Positions 1 to 12,106 of a stretch of 64,000 nucleotides of DNA are shown piece by piece. The notes beneath the pieces were generated by a model. It saw only the letters and a list, made by a program, of their open reading frames with translations. It ran no database searches and was not told where the DNA came from. The stretch is from Conus ventricosus. Its lineage: Eukaryota; Mollusca; Gastropoda; Neogastropoda; Conidae. Location of the stretch: NCBI GenBank assembly GCA_018398815.1, contig CM031595.1, forward strand, positions 137,698,945 to 137,762,944. The letters are read 5' to 3'. Position 1 is the stretch's first letter. Every line of letters begins with the position of its first letter. The translations under genes and the position numbers were made by a program.

Positions 1-598
1 TTGGTGGCATTACTTGCATGTCACATTCCATACACAACCACTCGCAGGCCCATTCCATCTGCCAATAATACTCCCGATTCTAATGGGGTTGCATCCGAAC
101 GAACAGTCGATTCCACCACTATAAGAGAGGCTGTGGGGGTAGATATTAATCAAAGGTCACACTATCACATTTCATTTGAGAACGCTCCCTAAGGCCGTCC
201 CTGACAGGACACCTTTCAGCACCATTTGTCACAGTTTGTCTGTGAACATAGTGCATGTTACCAATAGTTCCGGCTTGTCGTGGCCCTCTGTCTAGCTGCC
301 ACCTGATCTTTGTTACTTCCTGTTGAGCAATGGGCAGGCAATGTCAAGTTTGCCAGAGCAGGCAGTCGATTTTGCAGGCAGCACACATTCTTTTTTTGGG
401 TCAGAACATTCTTCAGTGTCCGATTCCTACTCTCTCATCATTAAAATGAAAGACAAAAAAAAAAAAAACATACAACCCACTACTGCCTGAACAATTTCCT
501 GAAAGTGGTAGACAGAACAGAATAAGATTTCACAAATTAATGATCAACTTATTACTCATAGGTCAAGGCACTCCATTCTTTTGCACTGGAATGAAACT
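1..598. repeat. Long direct repeat, copy A
   Basis: This block is almost identical to 2846-3443. Only a few single-base length differences are visible, for example ccactataag against ccactagtaag, and different lengths of T and A runs. The match stops at ATGAAACT, where copy A enters the 30-bp minisatellite and copy B continues into other sequence. No convincing coding sequence is present; the short ORF at the window start recurs in copy B and has no recognisable domain. Confidence 0.9.
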
Positions 599-600
599 TT

Positions 601-1983
601 GCAACAACAAAGACATTATTTGCTCTCAGTGCAACAACAAAGACATTATTTGCTCTCAGTGCAACAACAAAGACATTATTTGCTCTCAATGCAACAACAA
701 AGACATTATTTGCTCTCAGTGCAACAACAAAGACATTATTTGCTCTCAATGCAACAACAAAGACATTATTTGCTCTCAGTGCAACAACAAAGACATTATT
801 TGCTCTCAGTGCAACAACAAAGACATTATTTGCTCTCAGTGCAACAACAAAGACATTATTTGCTCTCAGTGCAACAACAAAAGACATTATTTGCTCTCAG
901 TGCAACAACAAAGACATTATTTGCTCTCAGTGCAACAACAAAGACATTATTTGCTCTCAGTGCAACAACAAAGACATTGTTTGCTCTCGGTGCAACAACA
1001 AAGACATTATTTGCTCTCAGTGCAACAACAAAGACATTATTTGCTCTCAGTGCAACAACAAAGACATTATTTGCTCTCAATGCAACAACAAAGACATTAT
1101 TTGCTCTCAGTGCAACAACAAAGACATTATTTGCTCTCAGTGCAACAACAAAGACATTATTTGCTCTCAGTGCAACAACAAAGACATTATTTGCTCTCAG
1201 TGCAACAACAAAGACATTATTTGCTCTCAGTGCAACAACAAAGACATTATTTGCTCTCAATGCAACAACAAAGACATTATTTGCTCTCAGTGCAACAACA
1301 AAGACATATTTGCTCTCAGTGCAACAACAAAGACATTATTTGCTCTCAATGCAACAACAAAGACATTATTTGCTCTCAGTGCAACAACAAAGACATTGTT
1401 TGCTCTCAATGCAACAACAAGACATTATTTGCTCTCAGTGCAACAACAAAGACATTATTTGCTCTCAGTGCAACAACAAAGACATTATTTGCTCTCAGTG
1501 CAACAACAAAGACATTATTTGCTCTCAGTGCAACAACAAAGACATTATTTGCTCTCAGTGCAACAACAAAGACATTATTTGCTCTCAGTGCAACAACAAA
1601 GACATTATTTGCTCTCAGTGCAACAACAAAGACATTATTTGCTCTCAGTGCAACAACAAAGACATTGTTTGCTCTCGGTGCAACAACAAAGACATTATTT
1701 GCTCTCAGTGCAACAACAAAGACATTATTTGCTCTCAGTGCAACAACAAAGACATTGTTTGCTCTCAGTGCAACAACAAAGACATTATTTGCTCTCAGTG
1801 CAACAACAAAGACATTATTTGCTCTCAGTGCAACAACAAAGACATTATTTGCTCTCAGTGCAACAACAAAGACATTATTTGCTCTCAGTGCAACAACAAA
1901 GACATTATTTGCTCTCAGTGCAACAACAAAGACATTATTTGCTCTCAGTGCAACAACAAAGACATTATTTGCTCTCAGTGCAA
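601..1983. repeat. 30-bp minisatellite, about 46 tandem copies
   Basis: The unit is GCAACAACAAAGACATTATT followed by TGCTCTCAGT. Copies are nearly identical. Variants recur: CTCAAT for CTCAGT, ATTGTT for ATTATT, CTCGGT, and single-base length changes near 889, 1308 and 1421. Recurrence of the same variants (ATTGTT with CTCGGT near 978 and near 1665) suggests multi-unit duplications. Because 30 is a multiple of three and the unit lacks stops, several frames stay open for hundreds of codons, which is not evidence of a gene. Confidence 0.97.
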
Positions 1984-2051
1984 CCGTACAAACAGTAATA
2001 ATACTCACTATGTTTTGTTTTTATTTCACTAAAATGAATGGAGTACTATAG

Positions 2052-2594
2052 GTTTCACTGTTCAATATCACTGTCCTCATCATCATCACCATCAAGGCTA
2101 TCGTCGTCGATATTAACGTCCGAACAACAGTAACAATAGCCACTATATTTTAATATTAACGTCCTAACAACATATTAACGTCCCAACAACAACATAAACA
2201 GCACTTTTCAAAATCAGAGACAAGGCTGGTTTGATTTAAGCCAACTGCACACGAGCTGACCTGGGTAACTGTGGTATGGTTTACTGTTTGTTAATTTGTT
2301 TGTTTTATGTTAGCCTTGTGTGTGGTGGGGGGGGGAGGGGTCATGTTGTTGTTGTTGCTATGATGCCTAGTTGAATTTCATGCCGTTCCCGCGCTTAAAT
2401 TGATGCAATTGTTCCATTTCCCTGCAGGCAGGACAAAAACTGTATTGTCTGTTGTCTCGGCTGCTGTGTGACCACTGAAGCAGTGACAGACAACAATGAC
2501 AACGCTCCGCTTCTTCCGCTCTACACGTGAAATCGTGAATTTCCCCGACATGTCCGGAGTGAGAAATTAGGTTTTCTGTTTGGTTTTACCTTTT

Positions 2595-2597
<3 letters not shown>
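2052..2597. other. Spacer, no gene seen
   Basis: Unique-looking sequence with a short repeated phrase (ATATTAACGTCC, three occurrences at 2110-2190) and a G run near 2328. No ORF with a recognisable domain, RNA gene or transposon end was found. Confidence 0.5.
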
Positions 2598-2652
<55 letters not shown>

Positions 2653-2660
2653 CTCTCTCT

Positions 2661-2711
<51 letters not shown>
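2598..2711. repeat. Compound (CT)n-(GT)n microsatellite
   Basis: A pure CT tract with two TTC/TCC interruptions passes directly into a GT tract. The ORFs that cross it (Ser-Leu or Arg-Glu repeats) are artefacts of the dinucleotide repeat. Confidence 0.97.
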
Positions 2712-2715
<4 letters not shown>

Positions 2716-2845
2716 TGTTCATTGTTCTTGCTGTTGTGATTTCTGTTACAATGCTGTTCCTGCTTCTGACATTGCTACGGCTGCTGCTCCTGATCCAGCT
2801 GCTGGTCCTCATTCTTTCTTTTCTGTCTAATCAACCATGCTCCCC

Positions 2846-3443
2846 TTGGTGGCATTACTTGCATGTCACATTCCATACACAACCACTCGCAGGCCCATTC
2901 CATCTGCCAATAATACTCCCGATTCTAATGGGGTTGCATCCGAACGAACAGTCGATTCCACCACTAGTAAGAGAGGCTGTGGGGGTAGATATTAATCAAA
3001 GGTCACACTATCACATTTCATTTGAGAACGCTCCCTAAGGCCGTCCCTGACAGGACACCTTTCAGCACCATTTGTCACAGTTTGTCTGTGAACATAGTGC
3101 ATGTTACCAATAGTTCCGGCTTGTCGTGGCCCTCTGTCTAGCTGCCACCTGATCTTTGTTACTTCCTGTTGAGCAATGGGCAGGCAATGTCAAGTTTGCC
3201 AGAGCAGGCAGTCGATTTTGCAGGCAGCACACATTCTTTTTTGGGTCAGAACATTCTTCAGTGTCCGATTCCTACTCTCTCATCATTAAAATGAAAGACA
3301 AAAAAAAAAAAAACATACAACCCACTACTGCCTGAACAATTTCCTGAAAGTGGTAGACAGAACAGAATAAGATTTCACAAATTAATGATCAACTTATTAC
3401 TCATAGGTCAAGGCACTCCATTCTTTTGCACTGGAATGAAACT
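2846..3443. repeat. Long direct repeat, copy B
   Basis: Second copy of the block at 1-598. Just upstream (2720-2845) lies sequence that also resembles 4080-4200, so the repeated unit is probably longer than what the window shows for copy A, whose left end is cut by the window edge. Confidence 0.9.
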
Positions 3444-4084
3444 GTGGCTACCAAACTCTACAGGTTCAATAAAGAACTGGACAGGGAAGGAGATGGAGGG
3501 GAAGACAACTGGAAACAACTGATTAACAACATTTCAGAAGAAACAGGAAGATGTTTACAGAGACCTTAGTCTTGGTACACTACTGACAGAACTGGAGGAA
3601 CCTGGTGAGCTGTTTTTCATCATAGCACTTCAATGACTCCCCACGCCGACAAAGAAGATGAAGAAGACGAATATATGTCAATCCGTTCCGGCATGTCCTG
3701 TTTATGACAGAAACCAACGGCTATCATGTTGTGATCTATGCTCTTTACCAGCATCGGCCATGATCTGGAATGATAACCATCTCTCCTCGGATCGTTGTCC
3801 CTATACCCTGCGACTTTGGACGGGCAGGGACATTGAACTATCTAGCCGACACCGTGTGCGTTATTTATGTGTTTGGTGAACGGCTGGTTGCCTGCCCAAG
3901 CAATCCGTGTTGTGCACACTGGTCTGATCATTCTGTCTGCTTCGCTGCACGGGTATTCCTTGATCAGTGTGTGGCCCCTTTGGGGAATGTCAGCCAGCTT
4001 CGATAGATGTCCCTTCCTTTGTTTAATGATTTGTCGTGTTTGTCTCCCCTGTCGTCATATTTCAACCTGCTACGTCGCTTTCAT
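3444..4084. other. Spacer, no gene seen
   Basis: After copy B diverges from copy A the sequence is unique-looking. Short open frames here have no recognisable domain. Confidence 0.5.
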
Positions 4085-4310
4085 CGTTCTTGCTGTTGTT
4101 GTTTCTGTTTAATTGCTGCTGCTTTCTACTTCTAATACCACTGCTGCTGCTGACAAAGTGTATGTTGTTTTTTTCTGTCTAATCACCCATGGTCCTAGCA
4201 GTGGCATTAGCCCCACATCACTCATTCCATACAGAGCCACACGCAAGCCCATTCTGTCAGCATTCTCGTTCTACTCGGGTTGCAGTCAAACAAATAAACA
4301 GTTGATGGCA
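4085..4310. repeat. Diverged third copy of the 2.7-2.9 kb repeat edge
   Basis: The order of short matches is the same as at 2725-2910: GTTCTTGCTGTTG, then a TGCTGCT-rich stretch, then TTTCTGTCTAATCA, then CATTCCATACA, CCACACGCAAGCCCATTC. It is much more diverged than copies A and B, which implies an older dispersed repeat family. Confidence 0.65.
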
Positions 4311-4828
4311 GAAGTCTGACACCAGGTGTCGCTGTGCACAGGGAAGCTGGGGGGGGGGGGGGGGGTGTGTGGCTGGGTAGAGACAGTCCACGGCGGAGGT
4401 GAAACACCACTGAGTCTAAAAAATTAATGAACATTTGACGTTCAAATTGATTTTCTTTCTTTCTTTCTTTTTTTTTTCTGTTTTCATTGTTTTCCTTTTT
4501 TTTCAATTTCATAGAAAATAGACGATCCTCAAACACAAACACTGAGACAAACAAACTGCACACGTGTGCACAAGCAGCACGTGTGCATGAACAGTCGACA
4601 TGAACACTGCTCATGTTTTATTGCACTTGTTTCAAAGCCTCCCACACACGCCAACACGTGCATGTGCCTGATTAAGCGACGTTTTCTAGAATCAAATATC
4701 AGAAGTGACAGCGTATACCCCATCCCCAAGATTTTTCGTAACACGTCTGCTTAGTTCTGATTTTTTTTTTTTTTTTACCTGAAAGCATCGTACAATTCTA
4801 TATAATGCCATTTCCCAAATATCCTTGT

Positions 4829-4832
<4 letters not shown>

Positions 4833-4865
<33 letters not shown>

Positions 4866-4939
4866 CTCTCCTCTCTCTCCTCCTCTCTCCTCTCTCTCTC
4901 TCTCTCTAATGGGCCAATGGCCTTACTGAATGAAAGTCT

Positions 4940-5019
<80 letters not shown>

Positions 5020-5260
5020 GCGTGGTCTATACATTGTTTGTAGAGAAGAAAGAAAAAAGACACAATGTGCCAGGGGGAAAAGAAAGAAAAAGAATCACCC
5101 GAAGGTACCACAGCTGGACCCAAAGAGGAATTGTCCTCAAGCACCGAACCAGCCGTTGTTTTTAATTTTCATTCGTGTTGGGCAAGTTTATTTTACTCAT
5201 TACCCTTTTCCTCCTTACACCTCTTTATGTATTAAAGAACCAAATTGCAATGAACCAGCT

Positions 5261-5347
<87 letters not shown>
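4833..5347. repeat. Cluster of (CT)n microsatellites
   Basis: Three long CT tracts at about 4833-4907, 4944-5019 and 5262-5347, separated by unique spacers. Serine/leucine ORFs across them are artefacts. Confidence 0.95.
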
Positions 5348-5350
<3 letters not shown>

Positions 5351-6338
5351 TTTGAGGTAAGAGTACCATTTCTTCTTTTTCTTGATCACCTGGTTGACGG
5401 ATTTTTTTTTATTTTTTTTTTTTGGTTTGTTTGTTTGTTTGTTCTTTGTTCTTTTTTTTCCTTTAAATGACGCTCATCGCTGTGACTTTTCTGAGGTGCT
5501 TGTAACAGAGTGCACACATAGTGGATAGGTCAAGAAAAAATGGAAAACGAGCTAACGAAATAGCACGATGATGTGTGTGATATGATGATGATGATGATGA
5601 TGATGATTGGAAAGATGATGATGATGATGATGATGATTATTTATTATTGATGTTGTCGTTGTCGTCGCAGTTGCTGTTGTTGTTGATTTTAATATCTATT
5701 GTAACAACAAATATGCGTGCAAACAAACAAACGAACAAAACGAAGCAAAAACCAACTCAATGAGCGGAAAGACTACTCGAGAGAAGAACAGCATCGGTCT
5801 GGTTTTACACGCATGCGCTCTGACAACAAACATTGGATTGTCATATGCAAATTGTCGTAGGTTCGGCTCAGTGGGGACCGAACAAGACTGTTTCATAATG
5901 TGAACCGGTGCATTTATTTGCTTTGCTGAAATCTTGGGGCGTAGACATGAGCACATTCAATAATCTGGTATATTGTAAAACTGACATAAGCCTATATGTT
6001 GTATTTACATTTTGCTGTCCAGTGCAGTTGTCAATGCTTTAGTTTGCTTCAAAAAGATTGGTATTGTTTGCCTTGTAAAGGACTTACACGAATATGTTAG
6101 GTGAACCATGGATGATGAAGTGATGGTCGTGATCAGATAATACATATGTTTTCGTTAAAGTTTAGTCAGGTATATATAGGTGTTAAGAATGGCATGATTA
6201 CGTTCAATACGATGAAATGTATGACGCATGCATAACTTTTTTTAACATATATGATACACATGGACCAAAAACACATTGTATCCACTGTTAAATATAGATG
6301 CATAGCTCTATATGAATGGCAATATTAATAATTGGAAT
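5348..6338. other. No gene seen
   Basis: Contains T-rich homopolymer runs (5400-5465) and two short (GAT)n tracts (5583-5606, 5615-5640). No supported coding or RNA feature. Confidence 0.5.
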
Positions 6339-6495
6339 ATGAAAGTTAACGGAAAATCATTATAGGTACAAGCAATGATAAAGCAAACCTAATTTGTTCA
6401 TTTCAACATCAACAGATCATGAAAGCTAACGGAATAACATTATAGGTGCAGGCAAATGATATAAGCAAAGCTAATTTGTCATTGCAGCAGATCTA
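6339..6495. repeat. Imperfect tandem duplication, ~78-bp unit
   Basis: Both units share ATGAAAG(T/C)TAACGGAA, CATTATAGGT(A/G)CA, AAGCAAA and CTAATTTGTTC/CTAATTTGTC in the same order. Divergence is moderate, so it is not recent. Confidence 0.75.
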
Positions 6496-6865
6496 ATGAA
6501 AGATTATGTTTGTTTTATGTTGTCCAGCTCTAAGTGAAATTAGAATTTAATTTCGTGCTTCTTGGTGCATTTACTGGACATAGTAATATGTGGAGTCCGG
6601 TTTGGGGTGGGTTTTCTCTCCTTCTTTCTTTCTTTTTTTCTCCATCTTTCCTCTTTCTTTCTTTCTTTCTTTTTTCTTTTTAAAAGATAGAGCATTTAAG
6701 TTCATACATATTGTGCATCAGCAGCATCGCAATTGAGCGTCTCATTTTACTGGTTTCACCGTCGATATTTTGACACTTTTGACGTGATCTGTTGCCACAT
6801 CCCTTTCACAATTGGGGGGAGGGGGAGGGGGTGGGGGCTGATGAATCAACCAGTCACTATCTCTA

Positions 6866-7177
6866 TCACACACACACACACACACACACACACAACACAC
6901 ACACACACACACACACAACACACACACACACACAAGCGCGCGCGCTTTTTTTCTATACTTCGATATCTGCTTGTCTTTTACATGAGACAGCTGATCTGAG
7001 ATTCCGTGTGCAGTGTTTACATAGCACGGCTAGATCTGGGTAATTGTGAACGGAGAGAGAAAGGGGAGGGGAGGGGGTGGGGGGGGCGAGTGTGTTCAGA
7101 TTTGACGTCTATGATACAGGGACCAAAGGAGACAAGCCCTGGTGAGAGCCTCTGTGCCTGGACAATCACCCCCCCCC

Positions 7178-7216
<39 letters not shown>

Positions 7217-7314
7217 TCTCCATCCCCCTTCCCCTTTTTTCCCCTTCATTTTCCCTGAAGATGAAGCACATTTGAAAAAAAATGTGTGTGTGTGGGAGAG
7301 TGTGTGTGTGTGTG

Positions 7315-7367
<53 letters not shown>

Positions 7368-7452
7368 TGGTGTGTGTGTGTGTGTGTGTGAGTGAGCGCG
7401 CGCGCGCGCACGCGCGCGCGCGTACGTGCGTGCGTGCGTGCGTGCGTGGTCG

Positions 7453-7536
<84 letters not shown>

Positions 7537-7606
7537 TCGTGCTGCGTGTGTGTGTGTGTGTGTGTGGTGTGCGTGCGTGCGTGCATACGGCGTGTGTTGT
7601 GTGTGA
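6866..7606. repeat. (CA)n, (GT)n and (GTGC)n microsatellite complex
   Basis: CA tracts at 6868-6935 and 7170-7214, GT tracts at 7283-7390, an alternating CG segment at 7396-7422, then a long (GTGC/TGCG)n tetranucleotide array to about 7536 and further GT. Alternating purine-pyrimidine DNA of this kind can adopt Z-form. All long ORFs here (His-Thr, Cys-Val) are repeat shadows. Confidence 0.95.
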
Positions 7607-7758
7607 GGGAGCAGTACAGTTCTATCCTGGAAAATAAAACCCATTGCACCAGATGATTTTCCTTTTTTAATGGGGGAGTGGGCGTGTGTTCCGGAAATTA
7701 GGTGCTCCGCCCACCAGCCCCACCCCCGCCCCCTCCAAGGTCTGGTCCTGCACGATGA

Positions 7759-7760
<2 letters not shown>

Positions 7761-7823
<63 letters not shown>
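7761..7823. repeat. (GA)n microsatellite
   Basis: Pure GA tract with one AAG interruption near 7795. Confidence 0.95.
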
Positions 7824-7827
<4 letters not shown>

Positions 7828-8352
7828 TTCTCTCTTGACGAATAGGCCTATTGTTATCTTTCTTTTTGTGTTTGTCTAGGTTTTTTCCTTCCCCACCCCA
7901 CCTCCCTCCATTTTAATGAGCAAATGTGCATGCAAGAAGAACCAACAGATCATGAGTAAAGGACCGCTCACAAGGAGAAAAACCTCAATATATTTTTACA
8001 CAGATTCACGCAATGGCGGGAAGAAAGAAAGAAGGCCGAGAAAGGAAAGAAAAGAAAGAAAGAAAGAAAGAAAAAGAAAATAGATAAATAAATTGACAGA
8101 TGGAGGACGGACAGACAGACAGTCAGGCGTGTATGCAGGCATGCATGCACAGAGAGAGAGAGAGACTCAAGACTCAAATAGTTTATTCATAAAGGCCTTA
8201 GCCCCTTAGAATGGGGATATACATTGTGATTCATGTCGCAGATTGACACTGACTTGATCATGTTACATAAACACTTCGCCTCTGAAATGCTTTATATAGA
8301 TAAATAGCCAACTGTTTAACTGTATTCTCATTTGATGATGACATTAACAAAA

Positions 8353-9096
8353 CTAATTTAAAAAAACAAGGATTCTTGAAATATTTTTGTGGTAGGAATT
8401 GGTCTCTGAGGTCTTGTAATACTGACAAGTTAATACAAAATGGATTTCATCTTCTTTCGAATTTCGACACAATGGACAAATCAGACTTGTATCACGTGAC
8501 TGCCTGTAGCGAAAATAATGAGAAGCAATATCAGACACACCAAATCTGAACTTAGTCATGATACGTTTTATATATTTGTCTATTTTCATTGACATATAAA
8601 CAGGTATACAGCGTAAATGACTAAACGCTCTATAAAATTCAAATCTGTACTGTTCTGCACATGTGAATTCCATTTTTTGCCAACTACAATCAATTAATCT
8701 TTCTCGGAATACCCGAATAAAAACATTTATATCACCAACACCTTGGTTCATCCATACAAAACCGAAACCATACGCATACAATTTCATCCGCACATTTGTC
8801 ACCCAGTTTTTCTTTCCTCTATTATCCAAGTCTAACAACATTCTATACGCTTTGAGTGGCAATCTGTGATCCTCCATCTGAACAATTTTTAATAACCAAT
8901 ATCGAACACATTTCACAACAGAATTCAAATACATGGGATATCTAGACGTTTCACCATATACCAAATCATTTGGCGTTTGCAACGATACCCCCAGAAACTT
9001 CTTTAGAGCAAAAAGATGGATTTTTTCACAGTGCACAGCAGCAGCATCAAGGCCCCATATTTCAGCCCGTACTGTATCACAGGTTGAACTTGGCAA
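8353..9096 (-). pseudogene. LINE ORF2, C-terminal region with zinc-knuckle-like motif
   Basis: A 247-residue open segment. It ends with a cysteine/histidine cluster (CPLC then about 12 residues, HFVLTCQYY) typical of the C-terminus of LINE ORF2 proteins. The preceding part (GLDAAAVHCEKIHLFALKK) corresponds to the thumb/post-RT region. The frame is open here, but it is separated from the RT segment by frame changes near 9100-9480, so it is a fragment of a broken ORF2. Confidence 0.82.
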
Positions 9097-9399
9097 TCAA
9101 ATAGTTTCAAAAAAAGTAAGGGAATCGTTATTTAGCAATGACAGTTTTTTCATAATACACAATAATGCACTTTTTGCCCTACTAGCTAAATCCTTGCAAG
9201 CAAAGGCAAAACTCAAACGCGTGAGAAGTAGATACCAGATATTTATATACATTAACAACAGGTATCAAAGATCCATTGTATGTCCATCTTTCTCTCGCCG
9301 CAAGATATCCTCCCTTCCTAATACAATTATGTTGCTTTTTGCCATGTTGACTTTTAACTGTAATGAAGCAGCAACTCCTTGTAAAATATTTAACTGAGT

Positions 9400-10101
9400 C
9401 TGTAACCCAATCACTGTTTCTGATAACAAGACCACATCATCAGCAAAGAGAAGAATGAAAATCTCTAGAACGTCATTTATAAAATTTGCACCGTGCCTTC
9501 CACTTGTGTGATTTCCTGAGTCAGTTCATTAATAAATAAGGAAAACAAAACAGGGCTGCAAACATCACCCTGTTTCACACCAGATGTACATTTGATGTAG
9601 TCTGTTAACGCTGCACCAGATCGCACTCTTGCCTTTACACATTCATACATACTTAAAACACATTTATAAAGTTTCCCATGAATACCGTTTTCAACAGCAC
9701 AGGCCATAATACGTCCTGTTAACTGAATCAAAAGCCTTCTCAAAATCAATAAAGGCAACATTAATTTACGATTTAAACAAAACTGTTTTTGGATAAATGC
9801 CATCAATGTGAACATATGATCAACAGTAGAGTAGTTTTTTCTTAAACCCGCCTGGTATTCTCCTGTGATTGTTATTTTCTTCTACCCATTCCTGTAATCG
9901 CCTGTTAATAATAGCACTGTACAATTTACTGCAGACATTACACAAAGAAATACCTCTATAGTTATTTGGGTCATTTGCATCTCCTTTTTTATACAATGGA
10001 ATAACAATGGATTCTGACCAAGACCTAGGATATTTTCCCATGATCAAACAAGGAATTAAAGAATGTAACCAAAAAAATCTAGAAATAAGTTTGATTCGCA
10101 A
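9400..10101 (-). pseudogene. LINE ORF2, reverse transcriptase core (frameshifted)
   Basis: In minus-strand order: PRSWSESIVIPLYKKGD followed by NYRGISLCNVCSKLYS (RT block 1), then IDFEKAFDSVNR (block A with the first catalytic Asp) in a different frame near 9720-9760, then the GVKQGDVCSPVLFSLFINEL block near 9515-9575, then LLFADDVVLLS (block C, catalytic FADD) near 9430-9457, again in another frame. At least two frame changes separate these blocks. The catalytic Asp residues are still legible, but no continuous product is possible. Confidence 0.88.
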
Positions 10102-10469
10102 GCAGTTTTTAATATTTCACCTATAATTTCGTCTGGGCCAGCAGCTTTCCGATGTTTTAACTTTCTGAGAACTACTAAAACTTCTTCTTTAGAAATTGGG
10201 ACGGTTTAGATTGTCATCACCATATTCAGAGTCATTTACGTAAATTTCATTAACCAAGCCATCACTAGAGTCAGCGCTTCCTTCGAGCAAATCCTAAAAT
10301 GATGAAACCATGTTTCAAGACTTATATCATTAAGGGTTGACTTCTTTTTCCTGAAATTTTGTGAACACAATCCCAAAAACCCTTCTGACTGTTTACAGAT
10401 TGGAGTAGTTCTCTCAACAAAGCATCGTTATATTGTTTTTTCCTTTCTCTTTAACAGATGTTTATATTC

Positions 10470-11617
10470 TCACCTTGCTTTGCAGTAAGACTCACGAGAC
10501 GGCTGGGATAAAGAACGTCGAAATCTATTTAATAAGTTACGAGCATTTCTTTTACTAACTAGGCATTCCGTATCATACCAGTCATCTTCTTTTGAATATT
10601 TTCCCACACTAATCTCTTTCTTCATACATTCTGCGGCCTCTTTCACACAACAATTGAAAACGTTTAGTGCTTCCTCGATGTTAGTATCAACCAACCTTAC
10701 AGCTTCTTGCATACGCACTTGCATTTGTTAGAAAGAATCAAATTTTTAAACAAATCAACATGATCTACATTCCATACAAATTTTTCAACTGTAAAGCGCC
10801 TGTGGTTAATTTGAGAAGAGTCGTAGTTCTGACACAGGCTAGTGATATTAAATTCTAAAGGCATGTGGTCTGATTCAATTTTCTCACTCGCAACTACCTA
10901 AAATAATGGAGAACAAATCAAAAGACATCAAAAAATAATCATTCACACTGCTACCCCGCTGTCAGATATGTATGTGTAGCGACCTTCAAGATCGCCCTTA
11001 CACACACCATTTAGAATGCACAGTTTTAAAGCAGTACACATATTGAGCAGTAATTTTCCATAATTATTCAAAACAGAATCCTCAGAACTTCGAACAGGCA
11101 GTGGTCCACTTTTATACTGATTATCATATTCAGACTCATTTTCCTCAAAAACACAAGAAAAATTCGACACTCTGCTATTCAAGTCACCACCCACTATTAC
11201 AAAAACGTCATCTTAAACAAAAGTAAACAGTCACACAAAAATTCTTCCAGCAAAGAGACTCCATTTTCCCTGTCAAAATACGAATAATACGGCAGCCTTC
11301 CGGGGGAATATACGCACACACATACATGACATGTTTTATTGTGCCGAACAAGGACTTATCAATGATAAGAGCAAGGAATAAATCCGATACTACATCGACT
11401 ACTTTCAAAAAAGGACAGAGTTTCATTTTCACGAGGCATACCAGTCCACCGGAACGCCTGCTCCACGTGCAGTGAACTTTAATGCTGGCTTATAGTAGAC
11501 CGTGTAGCCAGAGAACACAGGCGACTGAAAAACTTCAACAAACGTTTCGACAAAACATACAAAGTCAAAACCAGAAACATAAGAAATAAAATCGTTACTA
11601 CACATTTTGGTAAGCAA
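10470..11617 (-). pseudogene. LINE ORF2, AP-endonuclease and linker (frameshifted)
   Basis: Fragments in order on the minus strand: FDFVCFVETFVE (11617-11429), VMYVCAYIPPEG (11432-11208) and GGDLNSRVSNFSC (11194-10943). The GDLNSRV motif corresponds to the conserved Asn/Asp motif of apurinic-type LINE endonucleases (usually GDFN). The linker at 10724-10470 has DDWYDTECLVSKRNARNLL, which fits the WYD-x-EC motif seen between endonuclease and RT. Several frame changes and stops separate the pieces. Confidence 0.78.
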
Positions 11618-12106
11618 TCCGTTAATATTCCAATGAAGAAACGAAAATTTTCTTACTTTATTACAAACATCAAATTATACGATTTTTCATTTTCAATGGA
11701 TATGGCCATAAATTGTACATCTGTGGATGACACATCAACATCTGTGTTATTTGCACACCCAGCTAGCAGTGGGATTTCTGAGTTCTCCTCACAACGCACA
11801 ATCTGACGGATAATTTCACGTGGCTGAGATTTGCAGCACACGGTGGACACAACCGGTGTTGGCTTGCTGGTAGTTCCCTTTACAAACACGGACACATCAC
11901 TAGGCACATTTGTGGACCGGCCGAGTCCCTATCTTATTTCCACCAGTCTGTCTTCCCCGCCCAACGTGTACCGCTTGCCGTCGATCAGGAGGTAATTGAA
12001 AATTAAACTAGCACGTTTACCGTCACTTCTTGCTTTTTTTCAGGTGCGGAGTCAACTTCTTCCTAAGGTCACGCACTTGGTGGAGAAATCCTCGCCAATG
12101 AAAACG

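Noticed and set aside
601..1983. CRISPR-like direct repeats of 30 bp
   Set aside because: Units are directly contiguous without spacers, and the window is eukaryotic.
540..2051. ORFs of 200-500 codons on both strands
   Set aside because: They are translations of the 30-bp minisatellite, whose length keeps every stop-free frame open. No start context or domain.
7017..7656. His/Thr- and Cys/Val-rich proteins of up to 210 codons
   Set aside because: Shadows of (CA)n, (GT)n and (GTGC)n microsatellites.
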